Source: Buttiauxella selenatireducens
Lineage (GTDB): Bacteria; Pseudomonadota; Gammaproteobacteria; Enterobacterales; Enterobacteriaceae
Assembly (NCBI RefSeq): GCF_031432975.1
Contig: NZ_CP133838.1
Coordinates: 3,472,001-3,536,000, forward strand
Length of the DNA stretch: 64,000 nt
Direction of reading: 5' to 3'
In this document: in pieces, positions 47,398 through 56,977 of the stretch
How the letters are laid out: the number at the start of each line of letters is the position of its first letter
Position numbering within the stretch: position 1 is the first letter of the stretch
Notes under the pieces: model-generated
Database searches by the model: none
What the model was told of the DNA's origin: nothing
Seen by the model: only the letters and a program-made list of their open reading frames with translations
Translations under genes and position numbers: made by a program

Positions 47398-47485
47398 TGG
47401 TGGAAGCGTAGAGATTCGAACTCTAGAACCCTTTCGGATCGCCGGTTTTCAAGACCGGTGCCTTCAACCACTCGGCCACGCTTCC
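47398..47485 (-). tRNA. serT: tRNA-Ser (anticodon UGA), copy 2
   Basis: An 88-nt class II tRNA gene with encoded CCA. The acceptor stem pairs GGAAGCG with CGCTTCC; the anticodon loop reads CTTGAAA with TGA as anticodon; the variable arm is GATCCGAAAGGGTTC-like, and the T-arm has GTTCGAATC. The gene body is identical to copy 1, 240 bp away. It has its own promoter and terminator. It reads UCA codons and is the counterpart of E. coli serT. Confidence 0.96.
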
Positions 47486-47495
47486 AACGAGCCGA

Positions 47496-47524
47496 ACTAT
47501 AAACATCTCAGAACTTCTTGTAAA
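47496..47524 (-). promoter_or_regulatory. Promoter of tRNA-Ser copy 2
   Basis: On the - strand: -35 TTTACA, 17-bp spacer, -10 TATAGT, followed by TCGGCTCG, a GC-rich discriminator typical of stringently controlled stable-RNA promoters. Confidence 0.75.
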
Positions 47525-47601
47525 GCCTGACTTTGTTCGTTCGCCTTAAAAATAACCAAAATCGTGTTATTTAATTGAAACATCAAAAAGTTAAAACGAA
47601 A

Positions 47602-47631
47602 AAGCCCCAGCTTATTTCTAAGCTAGGGCTT
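47602..47631 (-). terminator. Terminator of tRNA-Ser copy 1
   Basis: The same hairpin as after copy 2, exactly 240 bp away, with one mismatch in the stem (TAAGCTAGGGCTT instead of TAAGCTGGGGCTT) and the same T run. Confidence 0.8.
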
Positions 47632-47637
47632 GAATGT

Positions 47638-47725
47638 TGGTGGAAGCGTAGAGATTCGAACTCTAGAACCCTTTCGGATCGCCGGTTTTCAAGACCGGTG
47701 CCTTCAACCACTCGGCCACGCTTCC
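47638..47725 (-). tRNA. serT: tRNA-Ser (anticodon UGA), copy 1
   Basis: Identical over all 88 nt to the copy at 47398-47485, including encoded CCA and anticodon TGA. It has its own promoter upstream and hairpin terminator. E. coli K-12 has one serT at this chromosomal neighbourhood; here the whole unit is tandemly doubled. Confidence 0.96.
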
Positions 47726-47735
47726 AACGAGCCGA

Positions 47736-47764
47736 ACTATAAACATCACCATACTTCCTGTAAA
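47736..47764 (-). promoter_or_regulatory. Promoter of tRNA-Ser copy 1
   Basis: On the - strand: -35 TTTACA, 17-bp spacer (differing from the other copy at several positions), -10 TATAGT, and the same TCGGCTCG discriminator. Confidence 0.75.
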
Positions 47765-47888
47765 GCACGATTTTGTTCGTTCGCCTGATAAATCACCAAA
47801 TTTGTATTGTTTGAGTAAAACGCCAACAACTTGAGTAATTTAACATCAGAATGCGCTGCTGGTTTTTCAGCTTGCAACGAATCGGACA

Positions 47889-49517
47889 TTAATGTTTTTT
47901 GATGTACATATCTTTGGTGTAGTAGAAACCGAGGTTGTTCGGCGCATATCCACCAACATAAGGCTTCACTAACTGCACCAACACATAGTGATAAACCGGA
48001 ATTGCTGGCACGTCTTCAGCCAGTTTATCCTCGGCTTGTTGGTAGAACTTACCGCGCTGTTCGACATTGTCTGCTTTGGCTGCATTTTTTAGTGCGTCAT
48101 CAAAAGCGGTATTGCTGTACTTCGAGGTATTCTCACTGTCACCCATGCGGAAGTTATTCAGGAAAGTCGCAGCATCGTCGTAATCAGCAATCCACGCATA
48201 GCGCACCACGTCAAAAGTCCCGCTGTGCATGGTGTCGAGCATGGTTTTCCATTCCTGGTTTTGCAGTTTCGCTTCTACCCCCAGTTTTTTACTCCACATT
48301 GAACTGGCGGCAATGGCAATGCGTTGATGCGATTCAGAAGTGTTGTACAACAGATTGAATTTCAATGGATGGGTGGCATTAAATCCCGCCTCTTCCAGCA
48401 GCTTTTTCGCTTCTGCTACACGCTTCTCATGGCTCCAGCTGGCGTAATCAGGAGATTTGAGTTCAACACCACCAATATCTTTTTGGCTGATGACCCAGGC
48501 CGGGATTTGCCCCTGCCCCAACACTTTTTCAGCGATGATGTCTTTATCCAGTGCCATGTTTAGCGCACGACGTACACGCGGGTCATTAAATGGCGCTTTA
48601 GTGGTATTAAATTGGTAGTAATAGGTGGCAAGCTTAGGCGTCACATGGACCTGATCGGGTATGGATTTCTTCAGTGAAGCGTACAGCGTTTGCGGGACAG
48701 TTAAAACAATATCAATCTCACCCGCTTTGTATCGGTTGATATCGGCAGTTTCGGAAGCGATGGGTAAGTAAGTCACTTTGTTAATAACGGTATGGCTATC
48801 ATCCCAATAGTTTTTATTACGCACCCCGATAACTTTTTCGTTTACCACCCAGTCAGAAAGTGTGTATGGCCCACTACTCACAAAATTAGCAGGCTGCGTC
48901 CATTTATCGCCGAACTTCTCAACGACGGCTTTATCAACTACCACCAGCGAGGTGTGCGCGAGCATAGCGAGGAATGCGGCAGTTGGTTGAGTCAGCGTAA
49001 CTTGTAGCGTGGCATCATCTAATGCTTTCACACCCAACGTATCAGGGGATTTTTTACCTTCTGCAATATCTGCCGCGTTTTCTACATGCATATTGCCAAG
49101 ATAGCTTGCATAAGGTGACCCTATTTTGGGATCAACCAGGCGCTGCCAACTCCAGACCACATCTTCAGCGGTGATCGGCTCACCATTGGACCATTTAATA
49201 CCAGGGCGAAGATGGAAAACCCATTCCGTGCTGCTTTTCTGTTCCCATTTTTCAGCCAGTCTTGGCTCAATGGAACCATCATTGCGGACTTCTACCAGCC
49301 CCTCAAAAAAGTCACTGATAATCGCCGACTCAACACTGCTCTCTACCTTATGAGGATCAAGTGAAGCTGGCTCACTGCCATTGTTGCGCACAAGCTCTTG
49401 TTTTTGTGCCAATTCAGTCCCTGCCGGCACGTTGGCCGCCCAGGCACCCGAAATGGCACTCGCCAATCCAATAGCAATAAAAGATTTCATAACTGTGATG
49501 TGGTTGTTTGTTTTCAT
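47889..49517 (-). CDS. Oligopeptide-binding protein of ABC importer, OppA/MppA-like (orphan)
   Basis: A 542-residue family 5 periplasmic binding protein. The start used is the ATG with AAGG upstream, giving MKTNNHITVMKSFIAIGLAS with cleavage near AWA; an inner ATG (49490) and a longer reading to 49586 are less likely. OppA hallmarks are GSEPASLDPHKVESSVES, WEQKSSTEWVFHLRPGIKWSNGEPITAEDVVWSW and VRRALNMALDKD. No permease or ATPase is beside it, so it probably feeds the Opp machinery encoded elsewhere, as MppA does. Confidence 0.85.
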   Translation of the reverse strand: MKTNNHITVMKSFIAIGLASAISGAWAANVPAGTELAQKQELVRNNGSEPASLDPHKVESSVESAIISDFFEGLVEVRNDGSIEPRLAEKWEQKSSTEWVFHLRPGIKWSNGEPITAEDVVWSWQRLVDPKIGSPYASYLGNMHVENAADIAEGKKSPDTLGVKALDDATLQVTLTQPTAAFLAMLAHTSLVVVDKAVVEKFGDKWTQPANFVSSGPYTLSDWVVNEKVIGVRNKNYWDDSHTVINKVTYLPIASETADINRYKAGEIDIVLTVPQTLYASLKKSIPDQVHVTPKLATYYYQFNTTKAPFNDPRVRRALNMALDKDIIAEKVLGQGQIPAWVISQKDIGGVELKSPDYASWSHEKRVAEAKKLLEEAGFNATHPLKFNLLYNTSESHQRIAIAASSMWSKKLGVEAKLQNQEWKTMLDTMHSGTFDVVRYAWIADYDDAATFLNNFRMGDSENTSKYSNTAFDDALKNAAKADNVEQRGKFYQQAEDKLAEDVPAIPVYHYVLVQLVKPYVGGYAPNNLGFYYTKDMYIKKH

Positions 49518-49741
49518 AACACGCCTTATTTGAGTTATTAACGACGGTACGGTTAATACTCTTAGCACCCGAATGAATTTAAGCAATAATTTTCAGTTAC
49601 ATATAAGTGAGTTTTATGACGGATGTCTTGTCTGTTATTTTCATTCGGGCTTGGTAAAGATGGGTAAAATAGCTTCCTTGCAATAAAGGAGGCCATTATT
49701 CTCAGCCACTATAACCACCTGCTATAAGAGAGAGTTTCTGA

Positions 49742-50401
49742 ATGGATCGCATAATTACCTCCTCGCGTGACCGTTCGTCACTGCTGAGTACCCACAAGGT
49801 ACTGCGTAATACTTATTTTCTGCTCAGCCTGACGCTGGCGTTTTCTGCGATTACCGCAACTGCCAGCACCGTGTTGATGCTGCCGTCTCCTGGCCTGATT
49901 CTGACGCTGGTCGGCATGTATGGCCTGATGTTTTTAACCTATCGTCTGGCAGATAAGCCGACTGGTATTCTGGCAGCGTTCGCATTTACTGGCTTCCTGG
50001 GTTATATCCTTGGGCCAATGCTGAACTCCTATATTTCAGCCGGTATGGGCGATGTCATTGGTATGGCACTGGGCGGCACCGCACTGGTGTTCTTTAGCTG
50101 CTCCGCATATGTGCTGACTACCCGTAAGGACATGTCCTTCCTGGGCGGTATGCTGATGGCGGGTGTTGTCGTCGTGCTGGTCGGTATGGTTGCTAACATC
50201 TTCCTGCAACTGCCTGCTCTGCACCTGGCAATTAGCGCGGTGTTTATTCTGATCTCTTCTGGCGCCATTTTGTTTGAGACCAGCAACATCATCCGTGGTG
50301 GTGAAACTAACTATATTCGCGCAACAGTGAGTCTGTACGTTTCTCTGTACAACATCTTCATCAGCCTGTTGAGCATTCTGGGCTTCGCAAGCCGCGATTA
50401 A
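49742..50401 (+). CDS. yccA: YccA, Bax inhibitor-1 family modulator of FtsH protease
   Basis: A 219-residue inner-membrane protein with seven hydrophobic helices after a short cytosolic N-terminus ([20 protein letters not shown]). It is the same length as E. coli YccA, which is an FtsH substrate and restrains FtsH when translocons jam. It is the first gene of the conserved core block, followed by tusE. Confidence 0.94.
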   Translation: MDRIITSSRDRSSLLSTHKVLRNTYFLLSLTLAFSAITATASTVLMLPSPGLILTLVGMYGLMFLTYRLADKPTGILAAFAFTGFLGYILGPMLNSYISAGMGDVIGMALGGTALVFFSCSAYVLTTRKDMSFLGGMLMAGVVVVLVGMVANIFLQLPALHLAISAVFILISSGAILFETSNIIRGGETNYIRATVSLYVSLYNIFISLLSILGFASRD

Positions 50402-50423
50402 TCGCGAGCCAGTCGAAACCTTA

Positions 50424-50456
50424 CAAAGCCTCGCGAATGCGGGGCTTTGTTTTTTC
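50424..50456 (+). terminator. yccA terminator
   Basis: A hairpin AAAGCCTCGC / GCGGGGCTTT with loop GAAT (one G-U pair) is followed by GTTTTTTC. Confidence 0.8.
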
Positions 50457-50508
50457 TGACACGGCAAAATTTGCTACACTGCGCCCAGTTTGTCTGGAGC
50501 AAAGAATA

Positions 50509-50841
50509 ATGACGTTGATGTTTGAAGGCCGTGATATAGAAACCGATGCCGATGGTTATTTAAAAAATAGCCAGGAATGGAGCGAGCCGCTTGCGGAAGT
50601 TATTGCTGCAAAAGAAGGTATTACGCTTGCAGTAGAGCACTGGGAAGTGGTGCGATTTGTGCGCGAATTTTATCTGGAGTTTAATACCTCTCCGGCAATT
50701 CGTATGTTGGTCAAAGCGATGGCGGCCAAATTTGGCGAAGAGAAAGGCAATAGCCGCTACTTATATCGTTTGTTTCCCAAAGGGCCGGCCAAGCAGGCAA
50801 CAAAAATTGCCGGGCTGCCAAAGCCGGTGAAGTGTATTTAG
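50509..50841 (+). CDS. tusE: TusE, sulfur relay protein for tRNA 2-thiolation
   Basis: A 110-residue DsrC-like protein that accepts sulfur from TusBCD and passes it to MnmA. The start giving [18 protein letters not shown] follows GGAG; a reading from 50437 would run through the yccA terminator. The C-terminus GLPKPVKCI has the essential penultimate cysteine. Length fits E. coli TusE (109). Its stop codon overlaps the end of a 146-bp palindromic element. Confidence 0.93.
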   Translation: MTLMFEGRDIETDADGYLKNSQEWSEPLAEVIAAKEGITLAVEHWEVVRFVREFYLEFNTSPAIRMLVKAMAAKFGEEKGNSRYLYRLFPKGPAKQATKIAGLPKPVKCI

Positions 50842-50985
50842 AACCTATGCCAGTAGGCGTGATTGATGCAGTGAGTTTTGACTCGGACTGCGCGGAAAAA
50901 CCGGAACGTACACGTAGTACGTGAGGATTTTGAGCACAGCCCAGGGCGAAACTCACAAATAAAATAGCCTAATGGGATAGGTTCT
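50840..50985. repeat. 146-bp intergenic palindromic element with terminal inverted repeats
   Basis: The ends AGAACCTATGCCAGTAGGC and (inverted) AGAACCTATCCCATTAGGC match at 17 of 19 positions. Inside, GTGAGTTTTGACTCGGACTG pairs imperfectly with GCCCAGGGCGAAACTCAC, and ACGTAC-ACGTA-GTACGT forms the centre. The whole element can fold into one long hairpin. It fits exactly between the tusE and yccX stop codons, which face each other. I recall similar intergenic repeats in Enterobacter and Klebsiella genomes, but cannot name the family. Confidence 0.7.
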
Positions 50986-51266
50986 TAGTAGCGAATACTA
51001 AAATCTGCCCATTGGCGATCGGGTTGGTGAGGCTCAGTCAGCACTTTATCAACCCGAGCGCTGCGCGGCCCTCCTGCTTTTAGCCACGCGATAAGTTTTT
51101 CCACCTGGGGTGCATCACCGCAGGCTAATACCTCAACGCTTCCATCATCCATGTTACGGGCGTAACCGGTTAAACCCAGTTTTAACGCCTCACGCTGTGT
51201 GCTGTAGCGAAAACCAACCCCCTGAACCAGGCCGTGGACCCAGGCAAGTGTGCATACTGTGGTCAT
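50985..51266 (-). CDS. yccX: Acylphosphatase
   Basis: A 93-residue acylphosphatase hydrolysing carboxyl-phosphate bonds. The signature [17 protein letters not shown] carries the catalytic Arg, and [17 protein letters not shown] the catalytic Asn. Length and order fit E. coli YccX (92). It is convergent with tusE and divergent from rlmI. Confidence 0.94.
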   Translation of the reverse strand: MTTVCTLAWVHGLVQGVGFRYSTQREALKLGLTGYARNMDDGSVEVLACGDAPQVEKLIAWLKAGGPRSARVDKVLTEPHQPDRQWADFSIRY

Positions 51267-51356
51267 AACTTCCTCCGTTTCGGGTTCTTACGTTGCATTT
51301 ACCCGGTGTTAACCGGAAAATGACGCCAAATTCTTAGCAAGAAAGCATAGCAAATT

Positions 51357-52547
51357 ATGAGTGTACGTTTAGTGTTAACCAAAGGGCGTGAAAAGTCGTT
51401 ATTGCGCCGTCATCCGTGGGTGTTTTCTGGTGCTGTCGCACGCATGGAAGGCAAAGCCAATCTTGGCGAAACAATTGATGTTGTCGATAGCCAGGGCAAA
51501 TGGTTGGCACGTGCCGCCTACTCCCCTTCATCGCAAATCCGTGCTCGCGTCTGGACTTTCGATGCCAATGAAAGCATCGATATCGAATTCTTCACGCGTC
51601 GTTTGCAGCAGGCACAACAGTGGCGCAACTGGCTGGCCGCTCGTGATGGACTGGACAGCTATCGTCTGATCGCTGGCGAATCTGATGGTCTGCCCGGTGT
51701 GACAATTGATCGCTTCGGTAACTTCCTGGTTCTGCAACTGCTTTCTGCTGGCGCTGAATACCAACGCCCGGCGTTGGTCGCCGCACTGCAAAATCTCTAT
51801 CCAGAATGCGCAATCTATGACCGTTCGGACGTGGCAGTGCGTAAGAAAGAAGGAATGGAATTGACGCAAGGCCCGGTGAGCGGCGAATTGCCTCCTGACC
51901 TGTTGCCAATCGAAGAGCACGGCATGAAGTTATTGGTTGATATTAAGGGTGGCCACAAAACGGGTTATTACCTTGACCAACGTGACAGTCGTTTTGCAAC
52001 TCGCCAGTATGTGAAAGATAAGCGTGTGTTGAATTGCTTCTCCTACACCGGTGGTTTTGCGGTTTCTGCTCTGATGGGCGGCTGTCGCCAGGTTGTCAGC
52101 GTCGATACCTCTCAGGACGCTTTGGATGTAGCGAAGAAAAACGTCGAGCTGAACAAACTCGATTTGAGTAAAGCGGAATTCCTGCGTGACGACGTGTTCA
52201 AACTGCTGCGCAAATACCGCGACCAGGGTGAGAAGTTCGACGTTATCGTGATGGACCCGCCGAAATTTGTCGAGAATAAGAACCAGTTGATGGGCGCATG
52301 TCGTGGCTATAAAGATATCAATATGCTGGCAATCCAGTTATTGAATCCGGGTGGCATTTTAATGACGTACTCATGTTCAGGATTAATGACGACAGATTTA
52401 TTCCAGAAAATCATCGCCGATGCCGCCGTAGATGCTGGGCGTGATGTACAATTTATAGAGCAGTTCCGTCAGGCCGCTGACCACCCAGTGATCGCGACCT
52501 ACCCGGAAGGCCTGTATCTGAAAGGGTTTGCCTGTCGCGTCATGTAG
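51357..52547 (+). CDS. rlmI: RlmI, 23S rRNA m5C1962 methyltransferase
   Basis: A 396-residue SAM-dependent methyltransferase of normal length. The N-terminal PUA domain is about 1-80 ([21 protein letters not shown]), with the [27 protein letters not shown] segment ahead of a Rossmann domain with [19 protein letters not shown] and DPPKFVENK. It methylates C1962 of 23S rRNA. Confidence 0.95.
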   Translation: MSVRLVLTKGREKSLLRRHPWVFSGAVARMEGKANLGETIDVVDSQGKWLARAAYSPSSQIRARVWTFDANESIDIEFFTRRLQQAQQWRNWLAARDGLDSYRLIAGESDGLPGVTIDRFGNFLVLQLLSAGAEYQRPALVAALQNLYPECAIYDRSDVAVRKKEGMELTQGPVSGELPPDLLPIEEHGMKLLVDIKGGHKTGYYLDQRDSRFATRQYVKDKRVLNCFSYTGGFAVSALMGGCRQVVSVDTSQDALDVAKKNVELNKLDLSKAEFLRDDVFKLLRKYRDQGEKFDVIVMDPPKFVENKNQLMGACRGYKDINMLAIQLLNPGGILMTYSCSGLMTTDLFQKIIADAAVDAGRDVQFIEQFRQAADHPVIATYPEGLYLKGFACRVM

Positions 52548-52614
52548 CTTGAAAAGTAGAAACTTGCCCGCACATTGAAATTTAAAGTGCTTCGACGTTT
52601 CTCAGGAGGTGACT

Positions 52615-52932
52615 ATGATTGCCAGCAAATTCGGCATCGGCCAGCAAGTACGACATTCTTTGCTGGGCTATCTGGGAGTCGTGGTCGATATTGACCCGGA
52701 TTACTCTCTGGATGAACCCGCAGAAGATGATCTGGCCGTTAACGATGCCCTCCGGAGTGCCCCCTGGTATCATGTAGTGATGGAAGATGATGATGGCCAG
52801 GCGGTGCATACTTATCTTGCTGAAGTCCAGTTAAGTGGGGAGTCACAAGACGAGCATCCCGAACAACCGTCGATGGATGAATTGGCGGCTTCGATACGGC
52901 AGCAGCTTCAGGCACCTCGCCTGCGTAATTAG
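52615..52932 (+). CDS. hspQ: HspQ, heat-shock protein / Lon specificity factor
   Basis: A 105-residue hemimethylated-DNA-binding (YccV-like) fold protein. The ATG giving [19 protein letters not shown] sits after AGGAGGTG; a start two codons upstream is less likely. The [23 protein letters not shown] segment is typical. E. coli HspQ promotes Lon turnover of selected substrates and is Lon-degraded itself. Confidence 0.93.
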   Translation: MIASKFGIGQQVRHSLLGYLGVVVDIDPDYSLDEPAEDDLAVNDALRSAPWYHVVMEDDDGQAVHTYLAEVQLSGESQDEHPEQPSMDELAASIRQQLQAPRLRN

Positions 52933-52933
52933 C

Positions 52934-52958
52934 AAAAACCCCGCAATGCGGGGTTTTT
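52934..52958. terminator. hspQ-yccU bidirectional terminator
   Basis: An 11-bp stem AAAAACCCCGC / GCGGGGTTTTT with loop AAT, flanked by A and T runs, lies between the convergent hspQ and yccU stops. Confidence 0.92.
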
Positions 52959-52960
52959 TA

Positions 52961-53374
52961 TTATTTCGCCAGGCCTAGTCGAGGGATTTCAATCGCCGGG
53001 CATTTGTCCATCACCACGTTTAAACCGGCATCCTGTGCCAGCACCGCAGCCTGTTCATTGATGACACCTAGCTGCATCCACAACGTTTTTGCACCGATGG
53101 CGATAGCTTCTCTCGCCACTTCCCATGCCGCTTCTGAGTTTCGAAACACGTCGACCATATCCACTTTTTGCGGAATTTCTGCAAGAGATCCATAGCCTTG
53201 CTGACCCAACAGGGTTTTACCGGCCACTTTTGGTGACACAGGAATCACTTCATATCCTTGATCCAGCAAATAGGCCATCACCCTATAGCTTGGGCGATCC
53301 GGTTTATCACTGGCTCCCACAAGGGCAATTGTTCGGGTGTTTTTTAAAATAGTTTGAATATCTGCCTGTTTCAT
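52961..53374 (-). CDS. yccU: YccU, CoA-binding-fold protein
   Basis: A 137-residue Rossmann-like CoA-binding protein. The start giving [10 protein letters not shown] follows GGAGAG and matches the E. coli YccU length (137); the longer reading to 53416 is not favoured. Motifs are [21 protein letters not shown] and [19 protein letters not shown]. Function is unknown. Confidence 0.9.
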   Translation of the reverse strand: MKQADIQTILKNTRTIALVGASDKPDRPSYRVMAYLLDQGYEVIPVSPKVAGKTLLGQQGYGSLAEIPQKVDMVDVFRNSEAAWEVAREAIAIGAKTLWMQLGVINEQAAVLAQDAGLNVVMDKCPAIEIPRLGLAK

Positions 53375-53556
53375 CACACTCTCCGCTGGGACTTCGTAAT
53401 CAAAATTGTATGTCATCCCTTACTGACTCACCATCTTTCCCATACACAGGTAGTAGAGCAATTTCACGAAATATGTCTATATGTTAATGAACTGACCTTG
53501 TGAAAAATTTTGATACATTAAGTCAAGGATAGTCCCATTTACCCTGGCAGGAGAAA

Positions 53557-54222
53557 TTGATGAGAACAGTGTTCTTTATCGCGATATGTTGGTTACTTCT
53601 TTTGCCGCTTGAATCGTGGGCGACAACGTTACGTCTGTCCACGGATATCGATTTGCTGGTGCTTGATGGGAAAAAGGTTTCCAGTTCTTTATTAAGAGGG
53701 GCTGATAGCCTCGAACTGGATAACGGCCCACATCAATTAGTGTTTCGCGTTGAAAAAAATATTCGTGCCAACGCCCGCGAACAGCGTCTTTATATTTCCC
53801 CTCCTTTGATAGTCAGTTTCGATACTAAGGAGGTCAGCCAGGTCAATTTTAATTTACCCCGCATTGAAAACGATAAAGAGAGCGAAGAGTTTGACCTGGC
53901 CCCGCATCTTCAGTTACTGGACGGTAATGCCGCGGTCATTCCTGTGAAAGTTGATGTTTTACCGGTAAAAGTAACGCCGCAAGGAATTGATTACGAACAA
54001 GATACCCAGTTTTACAACAAATCAGGCAAGGTCGCGTCGATAAAAGGCTTCGCCACGATGATGGCAGATGATAGTTCGTTGCTGTCACGTGCAACCGAAC
54101 TTGATGTGCCACCCCAGTCTGAAACGTTGACCGAGCAGCGGCTCAAGTATTGGTTTTTACAAGCAGACAAATCCACTCGCGAGCGTTTCTTACAATGGGT
54201 GAAGGACAACCCCGGCCAATAA
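53557..54222 (+). CDS. yccT: YccT/CsgI-like DUF2057 periplasmic protein
   Basis: A 221-residue exported protein with signal peptide [21 protein letters not shown]. It has the DUF2057 pattern [44 protein letters not shown]. The E. coli counterpart (now CsgI) inhibits CsgA curli polymerisation in the periplasm. Divergent from yccU. Confidence 0.88.
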   Translation: MMRTVFFIAICWLLLLPLESWATTLRLSTDIDLLVLDGKKVSSSLLRGADSLELDNGPHQLVFRVEKNIRANAREQRLYISPPLIVSFDTKEVSQVNFNLPRIENDKESEEFDLAPHLQLLDGNAAVIPVKVDVLPVKVTPQGIDYEQDTQFYNKSGKVASIKGFATMMADDSSLLSRATELDVPPQSETLTEQRLKYWFLQADKSTRERFLQWVKDNPGQ

Positions 54223-54331
54223 TTGCCTTTCAATTCCCGCATTTTTGACACCCTTCTCTTGCAGCATCAGTGGCTTCCAGTAAGCTGTAGACATTATTAA
54301 TCAATCAATATTAATCAATCAGGATTAACCA

Positions 54332-54790
54332 ATGGAATTAACAACCCGCACCCTGGCGGAAAAAAAGCATATTGCACTGGTTGCGCACGATCACTGCAAA
54401 GATGCGTTGTTGAAATGGGTGGAACGCCACAAGTCGGTTTTGGCCCAACATGTGTTGTACGCCACCGGGACCACCGGGAATCTCATTCAGCGCGGCAGCG
54501 GTCTTGATGTCAATGCCATGCTAAGCGGCCCAATGGGCGGTGATCAGCAAGTTGGCGCGTTGATTTCTGAAGGGAAAATTGATGTGCTCATTTTCTTCTG
54601 GGACCCGTTGAATGCCGTTCCACACGACCCGGATGTTAAAGCATTGCTGCGTCTGGCGACGGTGTGGAACATTCCTGTAGCGACCAATTTATCCACCGCC
54701 GATTTTATTATTCAATCGCCGGGCTTTAATCAGTCAGTAGAAATTTTGATCCCCGATTACTCACGTTATCTTGCAGAACGACTGAAATAA
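54332..54790 (+). CDS. mgsA: MgsA, methylglyoxal synthase
   Basis: A 152-residue enzyme converting dihydroxyacetone phosphate to methylglyoxal and phosphate. The family pattern is readable: [45 protein letters not shown] with catalytic Asp, and [15 protein letters not shown] with the second Asp and the His. It has AGGA upstream. A 12-bp direct repeat (ATTAATCAATCA at 54296 and 54310) lies just before the gene. Its stop abuts the helD stop. Confidence 0.95.
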   Translation: MELTTRTLAEKKHIALVAHDHCKDALLKWVERHKSVLAQHVLYATGTTGNLIQRGSGLDVNAMLSGPMGGDQQVGALISEGKIDVLIFFWDPLNAVPHDPDVKALLRLATVWNIPVATNLSTADFIIQSPGFNQSVEILIPDYSRYLAERLK

Positions 54791-56845
54791 TTACGGTCGA
54801 TTTGCAGCGGGCACGCCAAGGTGTTTCAGGATATCGACAAAACTGGACGGTTCTTTTTTGTTGAATAGCAGCCAGACACGATGACGAGCCCGCGTCATTG
54901 CCACATACAACAATCTCCGCTCCTCAGCATCCGGATAATCTTCTGGCTGCGGCAGTAATGCTTCCTCCATGACAGATTCACGCACCACCGCCGGGAAACC
55001 GTCTTTCCCTTCTTGTAAGCCTAATATCACAACATAATCAGCTTGTTGCCCTTTACTGGCGTGAATGGTCATGAACTCGATCGCCAGTTTTGGCCAACGT
55101 GTCGCAGCCTTTTCCAGAATGGCCGGACGTAAATGATGGTAACGCGCCAACACCAGAATTCGCTGCTGTGGCTGCACATAGCCGCTCATCTTATCGAGCA
55201 ATGCTTCAAGCTGATCATCGGCTAATAACGTGACGGCTTTTTTATCACCTTTGGACAGGCTGTTTAACGGCTTGGCGAGTTGATGTGGGTTCTGCTGCAC
55301 GAATCGGTTCGCTATTTCACCAATGCGGTCGTTGAAACGGTACGTGGTATCCAGCGCGCACTGATCTGCATCGCCAAAGTGGTGAGCGAAGGCGGTCGTC
55401 AGCGACATTTCTGCTCCGCTGAAACGATAGATCGCCTGCCAGTCATCGCCGACGGCATATAACGACGTGTGCGAGTTTTGCTTTCTCAATGCTGCCAGTA
55501 GTGCCGCGCGTTGAGGTGAAAGGTCCTGAAATTCATCCACCAGAATATGCTTCCATGGGCTGATAAATCGCCCCTTTTCCAGCACATTGACTGCCTGATG
55601 AATCAAGCCTGAAAAATCGACGGCTTCTTCGGACTTCAGCGCCGTTTTCCAGGTTTTTAATAACGGAGCCATAAGTTTGACGCGTTTCGCAAAGACATCC
55701 CGGATTTCCTCAGGTGCGGAGGCAATCATTTCAGCCTGAGATCCCCCATGCATGCGCATTAACCCCAACCAACGATCTAAGCGGCTGGCCAGGCGTTTGG
55801 CTAAGCGTTCATCTTTCCAGTATTCGCCTTCTGGCACTTCCCATTGCAACTCTTCGCTTAGCCACTCACGCCACCCTTTTGCCTGCGCTTTTTTCTCACG
55901 ACATTGTTGCTGCCAGCTTTCAATGAGCAGTTGATGGCGTGCGTGGGTATCAGATTCCAGTTCACTAACGCGCGGTACTTTTTTGCTGCCTTGCTGAATA
56001 ATATGCAATGCTAACGCATGAAATGTGCGGGCTGAGATCGCATCCGTATGCAGGCGTTCGGCAATGCGCTGATCCATTTCTTGCGCGGCTTTGCGGCCAA
56101 ATGCCAGCAATAAGATTTGATCTTCACTGGCTTCGCCGCGTTGTAACAACCAGCCGGCACGCGCAACCAGAACTGAAGTTTTGCCGCTCCCGGCTCCCGC
56201 CAGCACTAATAACGAATCTTCACCATTTACTACAGCGCGAGCCTGGGAAGGGTTCAGTGGCGAGCTTTCTATTTTCTGGAAGAAATCAGCATACTTTTCA
56301 AGCATGTGTTTGGTAAAAGCAGTATTGCGTTGACTGCGGCGTTGCTCGCCTTGCTCAAGCCAGGCTTTGCACTGAAGCCAGACTTCTCGGCAATTTTCGA
56401 AATCTTCTAGTCGTGCCTGAGGAAGTGGCAACCCGGTAAATGCAGCGCGAACATTTTGTTGTAATGCCTGCATATCGCTGCGTTTAAACCACTTTTCCTG
56501 CTGAATCCGGCGTGTAATTTCAGCGTACTGTTGATGCAAAACCTGAGCCGCAACGTCACTCATCTCAGCACTCCAACTCTGCCATAGCGTATCGAGATGA
56601 TGATAAAAGCGCTGCGTTTCACTCCATTCTGTCCCGTGGAGACGCACGACTTTGTCATCTGGCAGGACAAATTCAAGCTCCCCCCACACCAGGCCGCGCT
56701 TGCAATTAATGGCAATTAACTGATTGAATGGAATAAGGTATTCATGACGTTCACCCTTTACCTCAACACCAGCAGCCAACAATCTCACGCGATTGTAGGG
56801 ATGTTGTGCTAAATGTTTGCCTAAGGAGGTCGCTTTCAGTTCCAT
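54791..56845 (-). CDS. helD: HelD, DNA helicase IV
   Basis: A 684-residue SF1 (UvrD-like) helicase of normal length. Walker A is LAGAGSGKTSVLVARAGWLL near residue 217, Walker B is HILVDEFQDLSPQR near residue 440, and further motifs are GDDWQAIYRFSGAEM and IHASKGQQADYVVILGLQ, with LYVAMTRARHRVWLL at the C-terminus. Residues 1-190 are the family-specific N-terminal region. Confidence 0.95.
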   Translation of the reverse strand: MELKATSLGKHLAQHPYNRVRLLAAGVEVKGERHEYLIPFNQLIAINCKRGLVWGELEFVLPDDKVVRLHGTEWSETQRFYHHLDTLWQSWSAEMSDVAAQVLHQQYAEITRRIQQEKWFKRSDMQALQQNVRAAFTGLPLPQARLEDFENCREVWLQCKAWLEQGEQRRSQRNTAFTKHMLEKYADFFQKIESSPLNPSQARAVVNGEDSLLVLAGAGSGKTSVLVARAGWLLQRGEASEDQILLLAFGRKAAQEMDQRIAERLHTDAISARTFHALALHIIQQGSKKVPRVSELESDTHARHQLLIESWQQQCREKKAQAKGWREWLSEELQWEVPEGEYWKDERLAKRLASRLDRWLGLMRMHGGSQAEMIASAPEEIRDVFAKRVKLMAPLLKTWKTALKSEEAVDFSGLIHQAVNVLEKGRFISPWKHILVDEFQDLSPQRAALLAALRKQNSHTSLYAVGDDWQAIYRFSGAEMSLTTAFAHHFGDADQCALDTTYRFNDRIGEIANRFVQQNPHQLAKPLNSLSKGDKKAVTLLADDQLEALLDKMSGYVQPQQRILVLARYHHLRPAILEKAATRWPKLAIEFMTIHASKGQQADYVVILGLQEGKDGFPAVVRESVMEEALLPQPEDYPDAEERRLLYVAMTRARHRVWLLFNKKEPSSFVDILKHLGVPAANRP

Positions 56846-56977
56846 TACGCTTTGCCTGATCCAATATAGAGGTTGTGGTTAAGTTTACCTGCCGAAGGAA
56901 TGACGCTCCAGGGTAAAAACGCGTTACAATTGTTGTGGTTATTCATTTATCTACATTCAGATCAACGAAGAGTGAGT

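Noticed and set aside
47398-47725. Tandem tRNA genes as att sites left by an integrated island
   Set aside because: Both copies include promoter and terminator; integration at a tRNA would duplicate only its 3' end. A tandem duplication explains it better.
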